DNA from: Jiella avicenniae
GTDB taxonomy: Bacteria > Pseudomonadota > Alphaproteobacteria > Rhizobiales > Rhizobiaceae
Assembly (NCBI RefSeq): GCF_021390325.1
Contig: NZ_JAJUWU010000006.1
Span: 124,001 to 188,000, forward strand
Direction of reading: 5' to 3'
Length of the DNA stretch: 64,000 bases
Shown: piece after piece, positions 1 to 9,527 of the stretch
Layout: every line of letters starts with the position of its first letter
Position numbering within the stretch: the stretch's first letter is position 1
The notes under the pieces: model-generated
Databases searched by the model: none
What the model was told of the DNA's origin: nothing
The model's input: only the letters and a program-made list of their open reading frames with translations
Translations under genes and position numbers: made by a program

Positions 1-664
1 GCACCCACAGATCCATGATGCCGCCCTCGTTGACGAGATCGTCGGCGACGGACTGGATGAAGCAGGCGTGGGGCTGCGGGTGCTCGTAGGACGTCGCCGA
101 GCGGGTCAGCGTCCCGGAGCGGTAGTCGACGTAATAGTGGCCCTGGCTCGGGCCGTCGATGCCATAGGCCCAGTGCAGGCCGGTGTTGAACCATTGCGGC
201 GAGTTCGGCGCGACCTTCTGGGTGGCGAGCATGTAGACGAGTTCGTCGCGGAAGGCGGAGGCGTCCTCCTCCGTTTCGAAATAGCCGCCCTTCCAGCCCC
301 AATAGGTCCAGGTGCCGGCGAGCCGGTCGAAGACCTGCCGGCCGTCCATCTCCGAGCCATGGCGCTCGGCCTCGGGAATCGCGGCGAGGGCCTCCTCGTC
401 TGCGACCGAACGCCACAGGAAGGACGGGACGTCGTGTTCCTCGACCTTCTTCAGCTTCGCCGGAACGCCCGCCTTGCGGAAGTACTTCTGGGCGAGGATG
501 TCCGATGCCACCTGGCTGAACTGTTCGGGAACGTCGATTCCCTCCAGCCGGAAGACGATCGAGCCGTCGGGGTTCTTGATCTCGCTGGTCGCCTTGCGAA
601 AGGCGATCGCGGCGTAGGGGGTCTCGCCGGCCTTGGTATAGCGGCGCTCGAACTTCATGCCCAT
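1..664 (-). CDS. nrdJ: Vitamin B12-dependent (class II) ribonucleotide reductase, N-terminal part
   Basis: Reading leftward, the frame begins MGMKFERRYTKAG and contains NSPQWFNTGLHWAYGI and PHACFIQSVADD, typical of the N-terminal region of adenosylcobalamin-dependent ribonucleotide reductases. These enzymes reduce ribonucleotides to deoxyribonucleotides through a thiyl radical generated by B12. The gene leaves the window on the left, so only about 220 residues are visible and the catalytic core is not seen. The ATG at 664 is preceded by a GAGGAC sequence; an ATG two codons inside (658) is an alternative. A possible NrdR box lies about 130 bases upstream. A cobalamin adenosyltransferase at 46080 could supply its cofactor. 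Confidence 0.9.
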   Translation of the reverse strand, partial: MGMKFERRYTKAGETPYAAIAFRKATSEIKNPDGSIVFRLEGIDVPEQFSQVASDILAQKYFRKAGVPAKLKKVEEHDVPSFLWRSVADEEALAAIPEAERHGSEMDGRQVFDRLAGTWTYWGWKGGYFETEEDASAFRDELVYMLATQKVAPNSPQWFNTGLHWAYGIDGPSQGHYYVDYRSGTLTRSATSYEHPQPHACFIQSVADDLVNEGGIMDLWV

Positions 665-1174
665 GGAAACCCGTCCTCGATTGGCTGTCGTCGACTGTCG
701 CGCGCCTTTCGCATCCCGGAGGGACGATTCGCGCGCTGTTCTCAGGATTCGCGCCACCGTCAGCATCTTGTGGTGCCGGTGTCGCGTAGCCCCATATATA
801 GTGGCTTCGAAGGGTTTCGCGAAGCTTAATATGCGCGGTTTTATCGATTTGCGTGAGTTATCAACGGGATTCACCGGGCCGCCGTCGGGCCGCGGTGAAA
901 ACGGCACCTGCCAGTCCCCGTTTCGACTGCGAAGGGTAGGGCGAGTCTGTTGCGGCGGTCAATGTCGTTGCGGTGACACCTTCGCAGGAAGACCCCGGAC
1001 AAAGTGTGTACAAACCCCAGCCGGACCCGCGCAGGCCCTTGTAAACCAGCGCCTCGGCGTCATACGTTGAAATTTAGGCAATTCGTGTAGCGAACGCCGG
1101 AACGGGATGGCGAAGCACACTCGTCGAGAACCGGTGCCCGCTCATCGATTGCCAAATCTGTGGAAGGACCGTGT
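665..1174. other. Divergent intergenic region between nrdJ and the HWE kinase
   Basis: About 500 bases without a convincing gene. Open frames here lack ribosome binding sites and a coding-like composition. Apart from the candidate NrdR box near 790–804 I see no RNA gene, riboswitch or repeat. Both flanking genes are transcribed outward, so both promoters should lie here. Confidence 0.5.
789..804. promoter_or_regulatory. Candidate NrdR box upstream of nrdJ
   Basis: The sequence CCCCATATATAGTGG is close to the NrdR box consensus (acaCwAtATaTwGtgt). NrdR boxes regulate ribonucleotide reductase genes and usually occur in pairs about three helical turns apart. A weaker AT-rich match (CTTAATATGCG) lies near 825–835, about the right distance away. 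The position, 125–140 bases before the nrdJ start, suits a repressor site. The function is inferred from sequence alone. Confidence 0.4.
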
Positions 1175-2308
1175 TTGTCTCTGCCTGAGCATTCGACGTG
1201 GAGACTGTCCGTCGCCGATCTGGCGGCGTCCGGGCCGGAAGAAGGGTTCGATCGCGTGACGCGGCTGGCGGCGCGCATGCTCGACGTTTCCGGCAGCTGC
1301 GTCGTGATCGTCGACGGGGATCGACAGATCTTCAAGAGCGAGACCGGATTTCCGCCGCTCGCGGATACGGCCGGCCCCGACGACCTGCGGAGCGTCACCG
1401 GCGGATCGGTCTTCCGGCACGTCTTCGAGACCGGGCTGGCACTTGCGGTCGACGACGTCGCAGCCGATCCGCGATTCGCCGGAGACGCTCTGTCGCGATC
1501 GCTGGAGATCGGCGCCTTCCTCGGCCTGCCCGTCGGCCTGCCCGACGGCTCGACGGCCGGGGCCTTCTGCGTCGTCGACCGGCGGCCTCGCCGATGGACG
1601 GAAGCCGACCGGCGGCTGCTCGAAGAGCTTCGGGCGGTTCTCGCCGGGGAACTGGCGTTCCGCCAGGAGGTCAAGCAGCGAAAGCACCTGGAGCAGCGGA
1701 CGTTTCTGATGTCCCGAGAGATGGAGCATCGGATCAAGAATTCGCTCTCCTCGGTCCAGGCGCTCATCCTTCTGTCCGTGCGCGAGGGCCAGAACGCCTC
1801 GGAGATCCGCAACGATCTCCTCGAACGCGTGGCCTCGCTCGCCAAGACGCAGTCGCTTCTGGCCGACCGGGACGGCAAGGGGGCGCTGTTCGCCGACATG
1901 GTCACCGCCGAACTGCAGCATTTCGGTATCGGCACCAATGTCTGGATCGACGGCCCCGAAGTCGTCATCGGCAAGGACGATGCCGTCTCCGTGGCGATGG
2001 TGATCCACGAACTGGCCACCAACGCCACCAAGCACGGCGCGCTGGCGCCGCAGGTCAAGGGCGGCGTCGCCGTTCGCTGGCAGAAGGCCCGGCGGGACGG
2101 CCGTGCGGCGATGACGTTCCGCTGGGAGGAGTGGTTCGGCGGCGGCGCGCCTCCGGAGGTCGTGCAGACGGCGGGGCACCTCGGTTTCGGCACGGAGCTG
2201 CTCGAAACCCTCGTTCTGCGGCAGATGCGCGGCGAAATGGCGCGCGAACTCACCCCCGGCGGTTTCGTGTTCACCGCCACCGTCAGGCTGGCGGAGGTGC
2301 CGGCCTAG
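1175..2308 (+). CDS. GAF-domain sensor histidine kinase, HWE family
   Basis: A soluble sensor kinase of about 377 residues. The N-terminal two fifths look like a GAF domain (VVIVDGDRQIFKS and GAFCVVDRRPRRWTEADRRL). The kinase core follows: an H-box with MEHRIKN (phospho-acceptor His about residue 185), an N-box HELATNATKHGAL, and a WEEW motif before a Gly-rich stretch. The N-box and W-x-E pattern mark the HWE subfamily of alphaproteobacteria, often linked to light or general stress signalling. I prefer the TTG at 1175, because GGAAGGA sits six bases upstream; a GTG at 1160 in the same frame has no such site. There is no membrane segment and no adjacent response regulator. The GAF domain lacks an obvious chromophore-binding cysteine, so its ligand is unknown. 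Confidence 0.85.
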   Translation: MSLPEHSTWRLSVADLAASGPEEGFDRVTRLAARMLDVSGSCVVIVDGDRQIFKSETGFPPLADTAGPDDLRSVTGGSVFRHVFETGLALAVDDVAADPRFAGDALSRSLEIGAFLGLPVGLPDGSTAGAFCVVDRRPRRWTEADRRLLEELRAVLAGELAFRQEVKQRKHLEQRTFLMSREMEHRIKNSLSSVQALILLSVREGQNASEIRNDLLERVASLAKTQSLLADRDGKGALFADMVTAELQHFGIGTNVWIDGPEVVIGKDDAVSVAMVIHELATNATKHGALAPQVKGGVAVRWQKARRDGRAAMTFRWEEWFGGGAPPEVVQTAGHLGFGTELLETLVLRQMRGEMARELTPGGFVFTATVRLAEVPA

Positions 2309-2385
2309 TCGAACGGACGGCGGCGTTTTCCGGCGGCGTTCCGCTCGTCCTCGCTTCCGAAGGCCGGTCCTCGCCCCGCCTTGCC

Positions 2386-2886
2386 TCAGCCTTCCGTTCC
2401 GCGACCGATCGGCGCCTGGAAGCTCAGTCCGAGATCCCAGGGAAAGAAGATCCAGGTGTCCTGGCTGACCTCGGTGACGAAGGTGTCGACCATCGGCCGG
2501 CCCTTCGGCTTGGCGTAGACGGCGGCGAAGTGGGCTTTCGGCAGCATCGCCCGGACCACGCCGGCGGTCTTGCCGGTATCGGTGAGGTCGTCGACGATCA
2601 GGACGCCGTCGCCGTCGTCGGCGAGAAGGTCCGGGCTGATCTCCTTCAGCACCTTCAACTCCCCCTGTTCGCTGTACTCGTGATAGGAGGCGACGCAGAC
2701 CGTCTCGATCAGCCGGATGCCGAGTTCGCGGGAGACGATCGCCGCCGGCACCAGCCCGCCGCGTGTGATGCAGACGATCGCCCGCCACTCCTCCTGGCGA
2801 AGGCCGGCGAGCCGCCACGCCAGCGCCCGCGCGTCGCGGTGGAACTGATCCCAAGAAACCGGAAACGACTTTTCCACCATCGACAT
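2386..2886 (-). CDS. gpt: Xanthine-guanine phosphoribosyltransferase
   Basis: A purine salvage enzyme that joins xanthine or guanine to PRPP. The 166-residue product begins [20 protein letters not shown], matching the usual start of the family, so I chose the ATG at 2886 over an in-frame ATG 66 bases further upstream. The PRPP-binding signature [13 protein letters not shown] is intact, and the early [10 protein letters not shown] loop matches Gpt. A purine-rich GAAAGAG precedes the start. It is convergent with the HWE kinase, and its 3' end follows that gene by about 80 bases. Confidence 0.93.
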   Translation of the reverse strand: MSMVEKSFPVSWDQFHRDARALAWRLAGLRQEEWRAIVCITRGGLVPAAIVSRELGIRLIETVCVASYHEYSEQGELKVLKEISPDLLADDGDGVLIVDDLTDTGKTAGVVRAMLPKAHFAAVYAKPKGRPMVDTFVTEVSQDTWIFFPWDLGLSFQAPIGRGTEG

Positions 2887-3106
2887 TGCTCGGCTCTTTC
2901 CATCCTGCTCGAAACAGAGGCTCCGATAGATCGGATTCGCCTGTGAGCGCAAGCTTCAACCCAGCCGCTCAAGGCCGCGGTCGGACACCCTTAGGGCTGT
3001 GCAACGGGATGGTACGGCGACGGTTCGTCACCATGGCCCGACTGGAATCGCGGCAGTTGGCCGACTATGGGTTGAAGGATCCGAAACCCTCAGGAACGCC
3101 AGGCCA

Positions 3107-3490
3107 ATGACACTCGACCGCTACCAGCCCCACGCCCTCGCGCTGCTGCGCATCGTCGCCGGGCTCATCTTCATGGAACACGGCACCCAGAAGCTGCTCG
3201 GCTTTCCGGACGGCGCCATGGCGGGCGCGGAGCTGATGTCGCTCTCCGGTGCTGCGGGACTGATCGAACTCGTCGCCGGCCTTCTCATCGTCCTCGGCCT
3301 GTTCACCCGCATCGCCGCCTTCATCGCCTCCGGCGAGATGGCCGTCGCCTATTGGATGGCGCATGCGCCGCAGAATTTCTTCCCGGTCAACAACGGCGGC
3401 GATTCGGCCATCCTCTACTGCTTCGTCTTCCTGTTCCTCGTCTTCGCCGGCGCAGGCACGCTCAGCGTCGACGGCGCGCGAAGGGGATAG
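3107..3490 (+). CDS. DoxX family membrane protein
   Basis: A 127-residue four-helix membrane protein. The first segment carries LLRIVAGLIFMEHGTQKLLG, the characteristic start of DoxX proteins, and is followed by a GLIELVAGLLIVLGLFTRIAAF hairpin, given here in outline, and a C-terminal hydrophobic helix. DoxX proteins are often associated with thiol redox or quinone systems, but the role of this one is not established. The ATG at 3107 matches the family start; an upstream in-frame ATG at 2999 would add 36 hydrophilic residues unlike the family. It diverges from gpt. Confidence 0.85.
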   Translation: MTLDRYQPHALALLRIVAGLIFMEHGTQKLLGFPDGAMAGAELMSLSGAAGLIELVAGLLIVLGLFTRIAAFIASGEMAVAYWMAHAPQNFFPVNNGGDSAILYCFVFLFLVFAGAGTLSVDGARRG

Positions 3491-3792
3491 AGCGGCGTCG
3501 GCCGTTTCGCGGCTGGAGGCATGGGAGGCCTCCGGACGCATGCGGGATCCGGTGTGGTGCCGGTTCGACCATTCATGTCGGTGCGCCGGCGCCGTCTCGG
3601 CAGCTTACGGCGGTGCTGGGCGTCGAAGCCGCCGTCGATCCTACCCGTCGCTCCGACGACGGCCGCCGCCTCCGGGCCGACCGGACGGGCCATCGCTCCA
3701 GCGCATTCGGCATGCGCAGCCCGCCGCGTGATCGACATCCTCGAACGCGTGCATCGGCAGGACCGTTCGGGCCGGGGCTCCGGTCGAGTGCT
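3491..3792. other. Convergent intergenic region, nothing recognised
   Basis: About 300 bases between two convergent genes. I see no supported gene, no clear terminator with a T-tract and no repeat. Confidence 0.4.
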
Positions 3793-4542
3793 TCAGCCGG
3801 TCTTGGCTCGCTCGGTCTCGACCAGCATGGCTTCCACCGCCTCGGATGCGGCGGCGATCGCCGCGTCGTCGCGCGAGCGGATGACGATCTCGGTCGAATA
3901 GCGCGTGCCGTCGAATTTCGGATAGGAGCCGATCACGACGTTCGGATGCTCCTTGGCGATCAGTCTCAGGGGATCGCCGATGTCGCCTTCGCCGAAGGGG
4001 CAGGCGATGGCGCGGCTCTTCAGCGGCTCGCCGAGGGGGAGTGTCGGCAGAAGCGACGCCAGCATCGCCTGGAAGACCGACGGCACGCCGGCCATGACGA
4101 AGACGTTGTCGATGCGAAAGCCGGGCGCGACGGACACCGGATTGTCGATCAGGCCGGCGCCCTGCGGCGTGCGGCTCATCCGCCGGCGCGCCGGGGTGAA
4201 TTCCATCGCGCGGGCGGCATAGTTCGCCTCGAGCCGCGCCACGGCCTCGGGGTGCTCGACGACGGCGAGCCCGAAGGCCGCCGCGACCGCGTCGGCGGTG
4301 ATGTCGTCATGGGTCGGCCCGATGCCGCCGGAGGTGAACACCAGATCGTAGCTGCGCCTCAGCGTGTTCAGCGTGTCGGCGATCATGTGCGGTTCGTCGC
4401 CGACGATGCGCACTTCCTTCAGGTCGATGCCGGCCAGCGTCATGACGTCGGCGAGATGGCCGATGTTCTTGTCCTTCGTCCGGCCGGACAGAAGCTCGTC
4501 TCCAATGGCGAGCATGGCGGCCGTGGGGGTCTCGCGCGGCAT
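3793..4542 (-). CDS. CinA-like / competence-damage-inducible molybdopterin-binding protein
   Basis: A 249-residue protein starting MPRETPTAAMLAIGDELLSG. It has the MoaB/Mog-type molybdopterin-binding fold: AIGDELLSGRTKDKN, then the signature TSGGIGPTHDDITADAVA around residues 70–87, and VFVMAGVPSVFQAM further on. It lacks the C-terminal nicotinamide-nucleotide amidohydrolase half of full-length CinA, so it belongs to the short alphaproteobacterial group annotated as competence/damage-inducible protein A. The true substrate is unknown. The ATG at 4542 has GGAG seven bases upstream. It diverges from wrbA. Confidence 0.85.
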   Translation of the reverse strand: MPRETPTAAMLAIGDELLSGRTKDKNIGHLADVMTLAGIDLKEVRIVGDEPHMIADTLNTLRRSYDLVFTSGGIGPTHDDITADAVAAAFGLAVVEHPEAVARLEANYAARAMEFTPARRRMSRTPQGAGLIDNPVSVAPGFRIDNVFVMAGVPSVFQAMLASLLPTLPLGEPLKSRAIACPFGEGDIGDPLRLIAKEHPNVVIGSYPKFDGTRYSTEIVIRSRDDAAIAAASEAVEAMLVETERAKTG

Positions 4543-4754
4543 TCGGTTTCTCCGGCAGAATCTGCATCGAATAAGCGCGAGGCGCATTGGGAAAGCAAGA
4601 GTGGACGACGGCGCTCCGGCATCCGCGACCGTTCCACAACGGGCAACGGTGCGTCGCGGCAAAGAGACGAGCCATCGGCGGCCTGCTCGGATATGTCGTG
4701 AAAACGCCTTCCGCATCGACGGGGGGACGACGCAAAACCGAAGGAGTTGACGGT

Positions 4755-5354
4755 ATGGCGAAGGTTCTCGTTCTCTACTATTCCAGCTACGGCCACATCG
4801 AGACGATGGCGAAGGCCGTCGCCGAGGGCGCCGAGAGCGCCGGCGCGAGCGTCGACATCAAGCGCGTTCCCGAAACGGCGCCGGCCGAGGTCGTCCAGGC
4901 TGCGCACTTCAAGACCGATCATCCCTACCCGGTCTGCGAGGTCGAGGATCTGCCGAACTACGACGCCATCATCATCGGCGTGCCCACCCGCTACGGCAAC
5001 ATGTCCTCGCAGATGCAGTCCTTCTGGGACAAAACGGGGCCGATCTGGGCGAAGGGCGCTCTCGTCGGCAAGGTCGGCGGCGCCTTCACCTCCACGGCCA
5101 CGCAGCACGGCGGCAACGAGACGACGCTGATCTCTGCGATCAAGGTCCTGCTGCATCACGGCCTGATGATCGTCGGCCTGCCATACGCCTATCCGGGCCT
5201 CGTCGAACTCGGCGAGATCGTCGGCGGCACGCCCTATGGCGCCTCGACGATCGCCGGCAGCGACGGTTCGCGCCAGCCGAACGAGAACGAACTCGGCGGC
5301 GCCCGTTTCCAGGGCAGGCACATCGCCGAGATCGCCGCCAAGGTGGCCGGCTGA
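4755..5354 (+). CDS. wrbA: NAD(P)H:quinone oxidoreductase, WrbA type
   Basis: A 199-residue flavodoxin-like protein that reduces quinones by two electrons and protects against redox cycling. Visible features are the FMN phosphate loop ([12 protein letters not shown], residues 8–19), the [16 protein letters not shown] segment, the [14 protein letters not shown] loop and the closing GRHIAEIA helix, all standard for WrbA. The ATG at 4755 follows AAGGAG at a spacing of about eight bases. A terminator-like hairpin lies about 60 bases beyond the stop. Confidence 0.95.
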   Translation: MAKVLVLYYSSYGHIETMAKAVAEGAESAGASVDIKRVPETAPAEVVQAAHFKTDHPYPVCEVEDLPNYDAIIIGVPTRYGNMSSQMQSFWDKTGPIWAKGALVGKVGGAFTSTATQHGGNETTLISAIKVLLHHGLMIVGLPYAYPGLVELGEIVGGTPYGASTIAGSDGSRQPNENELGGARFQGRHIAEIAAKVAG

Positions 5355-5414
5355 GAACGACGGCTCGGCGCGAAGCTTTTCCTTGCGAGGGAGTGCCTCG
5401 CCAGACTCGCGAGA

Positions 5415-5438
5415 GGTCGCCCGACGGGCGGCCTTTTT
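5415..5438 (+). terminator. Rho-independent terminator after wrbA
   Basis: GGTCGCC and GGCGGCC pair (one G–T wobble) around a CGACG loop, and TTTTT follows. It lies 61 bases past the wrbA stop and before rpiA, on the strand of both genes. Confidence 0.7.
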
Positions 5439-5531
5439 GCTTGCCGGACTTCCCGTCGAACGTCCGTCGACCTATCGGTGCGGCGGTGCGGCTGATAGAC
5501 GAGGACATCGAACGGCAGAGGAACTTGCGGC

Positions 5532-6227
5532 ATGGCGGACATCGAACACCTGAAGCGCGCGGCGGGAGAGGCGGCGCTCGCCTTCGTCGAGGACGGCATG
5601 CTACTCGGTATCGGGACGGGAACGACGGCCGAGGCGTTCGTCCGGGCGCTGGCCCCGAAGGTTCGCGCCGGAATGAAGGTGACGGGCGTTCCGACATCCG
5701 AGCGGACCCTGCGGCTGTGCCAGGAACTGGCGATCCCGACAGCGACGCTCGAGACCGTGCCGAAACTCGATCTCGCCATCGACGGCGCCGACGAGATCGA
5801 CCCCCAGCTTCGGCTCATCAAGGGCGGCGGCGGGGCGCTGTTGCGCGAAAAGATCGTCGCGGCGGCGTCGAAGCGGATGATCGTGATCGCCGACGAGACG
5901 AAGCTGGTGGAGACGCTGGGAGCCTTTCCGCTGCCGATCGAGATCAACGGTTTCGGCATGATCGCCACCTATCTGGCGATCCAGGAAAAGGCGAAGGGCC
6001 TCGACCTTTCCTGCGACCTCACGCTGCGGCGAAGCGGCGATGCGCCTTTCATCACCGACAGCGGCCATCTCATCCTCGATGCATCCTTTGGCCGCATTCC
6101 CGATCCAGAAGCGCTGTCGCGCGCGCTCCACGACGTCCCGGGCGTCGTCGAACACGGCCTGTTTCTCGGCCTGTCGAACGATGCCCTGGTGGCGACGGCG
6201 GGCGGTGTCCGTCATCTCGAGGCCTGA
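5532..6227 (+). CDS. rpiA: Ribose-5-phosphate isomerase A
   Basis: It interconverts ribose-5-phosphate and ribulose-5-phosphate in the pentose phosphate pathway. The 231-residue product carries the RpiA hallmarks: [13 protein letters not shown] phosphate loop (about residues 25–37), [10 protein letters not shown] (about 80–89) and [13 protein letters not shown] (about 95–107). Length is normal. The next gene downstream is a secreted DUF2059 protein 200 bases away, and glutathione reductase follows that. This rpiA–DUF2059–gor order is familiar in Hyphomicrobiales, which supports the taxonomic reading. Confidence 0.96.
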   Translation: MADIEHLKRAAGEAALAFVEDGMLLGIGTGTTAEAFVRALAPKVRAGMKVTGVPTSERTLRLCQELAIPTATLETVPKLDLAIDGADEIDPQLRLIKGGGGALLREKIVAAASKRMIVIADETKLVETLGAFPLPIEINGFGMIATYLAIQEKAKGLDLSCDLTLRRSGDAPFITDSGHLILDASFGRIPDPEALSRALHDVPGVVEHGLFLGLSNDALVATAGGVRHLEA

Positions 6228-6426
6228 GACGGCGGGCGCCTCGCGCGGAGCGGGCCGCGATCCCTGCCGATGCGGCGGCTTGCGTGACGTGGCCGAAGCC
6301 GCTAGGTCGCGCTGGCGAGGGCTCGGACGACGTTTCGTCGGTGCTTCGCGAGGCGAGCGGTGCGTGGGCCATGCCCGACGAAACGTTTGCTCCGGGCGCA
6401 GATCAACCAATGGAGTCAATCAACCG

Positions 6427-7008
6427 ATGACCTTCAGCCAGTCGATGCGCCGCAGCGCGTTTGCCGCCGCCGCCGCGATCCTTCTTTGCCCGGCCGCCGT
6501 CATGGCCCAACAGTCGGGGGACCAGCAGCCCGCCGCCCAGGCCGGCAACGAGGACATCGGCGAGAGCCACCTGAATGCGGCTCGCGCCGCCGTGGCGGCG
6601 ATCCATGCCACCGACCAGTTCGACGACATTCTTCTCAACGCCGCCACCCAGATCAAGTCCGAGCTGATCGCCAATCGACCCGACATGGAATCGAAGATCT
6701 CCGATCTGGTCGACGACGCGGCCGTCGAGTTGGCGCCGCGTCGCGCCGACCTCGAGACGGAAGTGGCGCGAATCTACGCGCGGCTGTTCAGCGAGGACGA
6801 GTTGAACCAGGTCGCCGGCTTCTACGGTTCGGAAGCGGGCAAGAAGCTGCTCGCGCAGGGACCGGAGGCGACGCGCAACATGCTGCGAGCCGCCGAGGTC
6901 TGGAGCCGCGGGATCGTCCGCGACCTTCGCCAGGCCGCCTTCGACGGCTTCCGGCAGATGAACGGCGGGCAGGCCCCCGCGGCCGGGGGCGCCACCGGGC
7001 AGAACTGA
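6427..7008 (+). CDS. Secreted DUF2059 domain protein
   Basis: A 193-residue protein with a clear Sec signal peptide (hydrophobic FAAAAAILLCPAAVMA, cleavage likely after AVMA). The mature part includes EVARIYARLFSEDELNQVAGFYGSEAGKK, quoted here in outline, the pattern of DUF2059, where a short helix ending in a FY-S/G turn is diagnostic. The family is periplasmic and its function is not known. GGAG lies about 11 bases before the chosen ATG. It lies between rpiA and gor on the same strand, with a terminator about 235 bases after its stop. Confidence 0.85.
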   Translation: MTFSQSMRRSAFAAAAAILLCPAAVMAQQSGDQQPAAQAGNEDIGESHLNAARAAVAAIHATDQFDDILLNAATQIKSELIANRPDMESKISDLVDDAAVELAPRRADLETEVARIYARLFSEDELNQVAGFYGSEAGKKLLAQGPEATRNMLRAAEVWSRGIVRDLRQAAFDGFRQMNGGQAPAAGGATGQN

Positions 7009-7242
7009 CCGGTTCTCCTCGAAATGTCCCGGGCAGGCTTGAGGCTTCCGGCCAATTCGCCGAAAGTCGGGGCCTGCGGGTAGACGGTCGGAGCGCCGGC
7101 GAGCGACGCGGACGGAAAGCGAACGACACGTTCCGACGGTGAGGACGGGTCAGTATGCGGCGCAGGCTCCCGCGCCGCGCCGTCGTCAGCCCGCAAGTGC
7201 CGCCCTCGCACGGATCGGCGGCGAAGCGTCGCATCACTCTGT

Positions 7243-7274
7243 GCCGACCCTGCCGTTGCGGGTCGGCCTTTTCC
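7243..7274 (+). terminator. Strong Rho-independent terminator before gor
   Basis: A perfect eight-pair stem, GCCGACCC with GGGTCGGC, a nine-base loop, then CTTTTCC. It ends 61 bases before the gor ATG and lies in an otherwise gene-free stretch (7009–7334). It probably ends the DUF2059 transcript, although the distance is long enough that an attenuator or a short RNA ending here is possible. Confidence 0.7.
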
Positions 7275-7334
7275 TGGGGCGCGGGCTTTTCGCGGGGGGC
7301 GAATGTCCGCCGGATCGTCGAGCGAGACTGTGCC

Positions 7335-8723
7335 ATGAGTTCATACGATTACGACCTCTTCGTCATCGGCGGTGGTTCCGGCGGCGTCAGGGCCGCCCGG
7401 GTCGCCGCATCGCTGGGCAAGCGCGTCGCGATCGCCGAGGAATATCGCTTCGGCGGCACCTGCGTCATTCGCGGCTGCGTCCCGAAGAAGCTCTTCGTCT
7501 ACGCCTCGCAGTTCCACGAAGCCTTCGAGGATGCCAAGGGCTATGGCTGGACCATCGGCGAAACCCGCTTCGACTGGCCCTCGCTGATCGCCGCGAAGGA
7601 CAAGGAGATCGAGCGGCTGGAAGGCATCTACCAGACCAATGTCGGCAAGGCGGGCGCGGAGATCTTCGCCGACCGCGCCGTTCTCGAGGGCCCCCACGAG
7701 ATCCGCCTCGTTGCCGAGGACCGGCGAGTCACCGCGGACAAGATCCTCATCGCCACCGGCGGGCGGCCGAACCGTCATCCGGCGATGCCCGGCGCCGAGC
7801 ACTGCATCACCTCCGAAGAGGCCTTCCATCTAAAGGAATTGCCGAAGCGAATCGCCGTTCTCGGCGGCGGCTACATCGCGGTGGAGTTCGCCAACATCTT
7901 CCACGGTCTCGGCGTCGACACGACGCTCGTCTATCGCGGCAAGGAGATCCTCCAGGGATTCGACGACGACCTGCGTCACGAACTCCATCAGGCGATGGAC
8001 AAGAAGGGCCTGCGCGTCCACTGCTGCGACACCTTCGAGCGGGTGGACATGCGCAGCGACGGAACGCTCGCGGCGACCTGCAAGAGCGGCGAGATCATGG
8101 TCGTCGACCAGGTGATGCTGGCCATCGGCCGGGCGGCCAACACCGAGAATCTCGGCTGCGAGGCGGCCGGCGTCGAGCTCGACGGACGCGGCGCGATCAA
8201 GGTCGACGACTATTCGCGCACCAGCGCCGAGAATATCTACGCCATCGGAGACGTCACCCACAGGGTTCAACTGACGCCGGTGGCGATCCACGAGGCGATG
8301 TGCCTGATCGACACGATCTATCGCGACCGCCCGACGAAGCCCGACTACGACACCATCGCGACGGCGGTCTTCTCGCAGCCGGAGATCGGCGCGGTCGGCC
8401 TCACCGAATGCCTCGCTGCGGAGATTTTCGACGAGATCGAGGTCTACCGCGCCGCCTTCCGGCCGATGAAGAACACGCTCTCCGGCCGCGAGGGACGGAT
8501 GCTGATGAAACTGGTCGTCGATGCGAAGAGCCGCCGCGTCCTCGGTGCCCACGTCCTCGGCCATGACGCCGGCGAACTCGCCCAGATCCTCGCCGTCACC
8601 GTCAAGGCGGGGCTGACCAAGGACGCCTTCGACGCGACCATGGCCGTCCACCCCACCGCCGCCGAGGAACTCGTCACCATGTATACGCCGAGCTACCGGG
8701 TGAAGGGCGGCGAGCGGGTTTGA
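7335..8723 (+). CDS. gor: Glutathione-disulfide reductase
   Basis: An NADPH-dependent flavoenzyme that regenerates reduced glutathione. The 462-residue protein shows the FAD-binding GGGSGGVRAAR (residues 12–22), the redox disulfide GGTCVIRGCVPKK (Cys43 and Cys48), the NADPH-binding VLGGGYIAVEFANI, the GR-type VYRGKEILQGFD segment, the YAIGDVTHRVQLTPVAI FAD motif and the C-terminal HPTAAEE (His439, Glu444) of the partner-subunit active site. All key residues are present. The ATG at 7335 matches the family start; upstream in-frame sequence is not family-like. Confidence 0.96.
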   Translation: MSSYDYDLFVIGGGSGGVRAARVAASLGKRVAIAEEYRFGGTCVIRGCVPKKLFVYASQFHEAFEDAKGYGWTIGETRFDWPSLIAAKDKEIERLEGIYQTNVGKAGAEIFADRAVLEGPHEIRLVAEDRRVTADKILIATGGRPNRHPAMPGAEHCITSEEAFHLKELPKRIAVLGGGYIAVEFANIFHGLGVDTTLVYRGKEILQGFDDDLRHELHQAMDKKGLRVHCCDTFERVDMRSDGTLAATCKSGEIMVVDQVMLAIGRAANTENLGCEAAGVELDGRGAIKVDDYSRTSAENIYAIGDVTHRVQLTPVAIHEAMCLIDTIYRDRPTKPDYDTIATAVFSQPEIGAVGLTECLAAEIFDEIEVYRAAFRPMKNTLSGREGRMLMKLVVDAKSRRVLGAHVLGHDAGELAQILAVTVKAGLTKDAFDATMAVHPTAAEELVTMYTPSYRVKGGERV

Positions 8724-8815
8724 CGCCTATGATGGGCAGCGCCGCAACCGGGTGGTGCCGTCGGGGAGACGTCGGTCCCTGACGGCCGTTCGTCGCTCCG
8801 CCGACGGGAGGAAGA

Positions 8816-9250
8816 TCAGCGTTTCGGCGTGATGTCCTTCATCGGGCGCACATCGCCGCGCTCGTCGATCAGGCCGTCCTCGCCGAAGTGATCGAGGATG
8901 ATCGCGAGGTTCTTGCGGTTGGCCTTGAAGAACAGGTCGAAGGCGTCGCCGACCAGCGGCACGGCGCCGAGACCGAAGTCGAGGCCGACATTGGCCAGCA
9001 TCTTCGCCAGCTTGTGGGGCGGCATGCCGAGGCGGCGCGCCTCGTTGACGATCCACAGCGAGACGGCGGCCGTGGCCGCGTCGCCCACCCCGGGAACCAG
9101 CCCGACGATCGAATCGCCGCCGAAGCTGATGCCGGTGCCGGGGATGCGGATGGCCGTATCCATGAGCCGGGCGACCTTCGCCACCCGGCGCAGGCGGCGA
9201 ACGTGGTCCGCCCGGTCGAAAACGTCCGCCTCGGCGTAAGTCGCGCTCAT
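8816..9250 (-). CDS. DUF4112 domain protein
   Basis: A 144-residue protein with the conserved [20 protein letters not shown] motif (about residues 35–54), followed by [20 protein letters not shown] and [20 protein letters not shown], which together define DUF4112. Two weakly hydrophobic segments suggest membrane association. The function of the family is unknown. The gene stands alone on the minus strand and is convergent with gor. Confidence 0.82.
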   Translation of the reverse strand: MSATYAEADVFDRADHVRRLRRVAKVARLMDTAIRIPGTGISFGGDSIVGLVPGVGDAATAAVSLWIVNEARRLGMPPHKLAKMLANVGLDFGLGAVPLVGDAFDLFFKANRKNLAIILDHFGEDGLIDERGDVRPMKDITPKR

Positions 9251-9527
9251 CTTTCGTCAATCTCCCGAAGTGTGCCGCAACGACTGCGGCTGATCCACCC
9301 GAACCTGATATGGTGAAGCGCGATCCGGGGAAAAAGATCCCGCACGACTTCGAAAAAGCCTCCGAGTTTCCTTGCCATGATGCATTCCGGACGCGGATGG
9401 GCTGCCAGCGAGACTTCGGACGCCGGTTTCGATGCCGGAAAAATTTCGAGCGCCGCGCCTTTCGCCAAATCACGACCAATGTTCTGGCCCCTGATGGACA
9501 GCCACCCGCGTCCAACTGGAGACCCGC

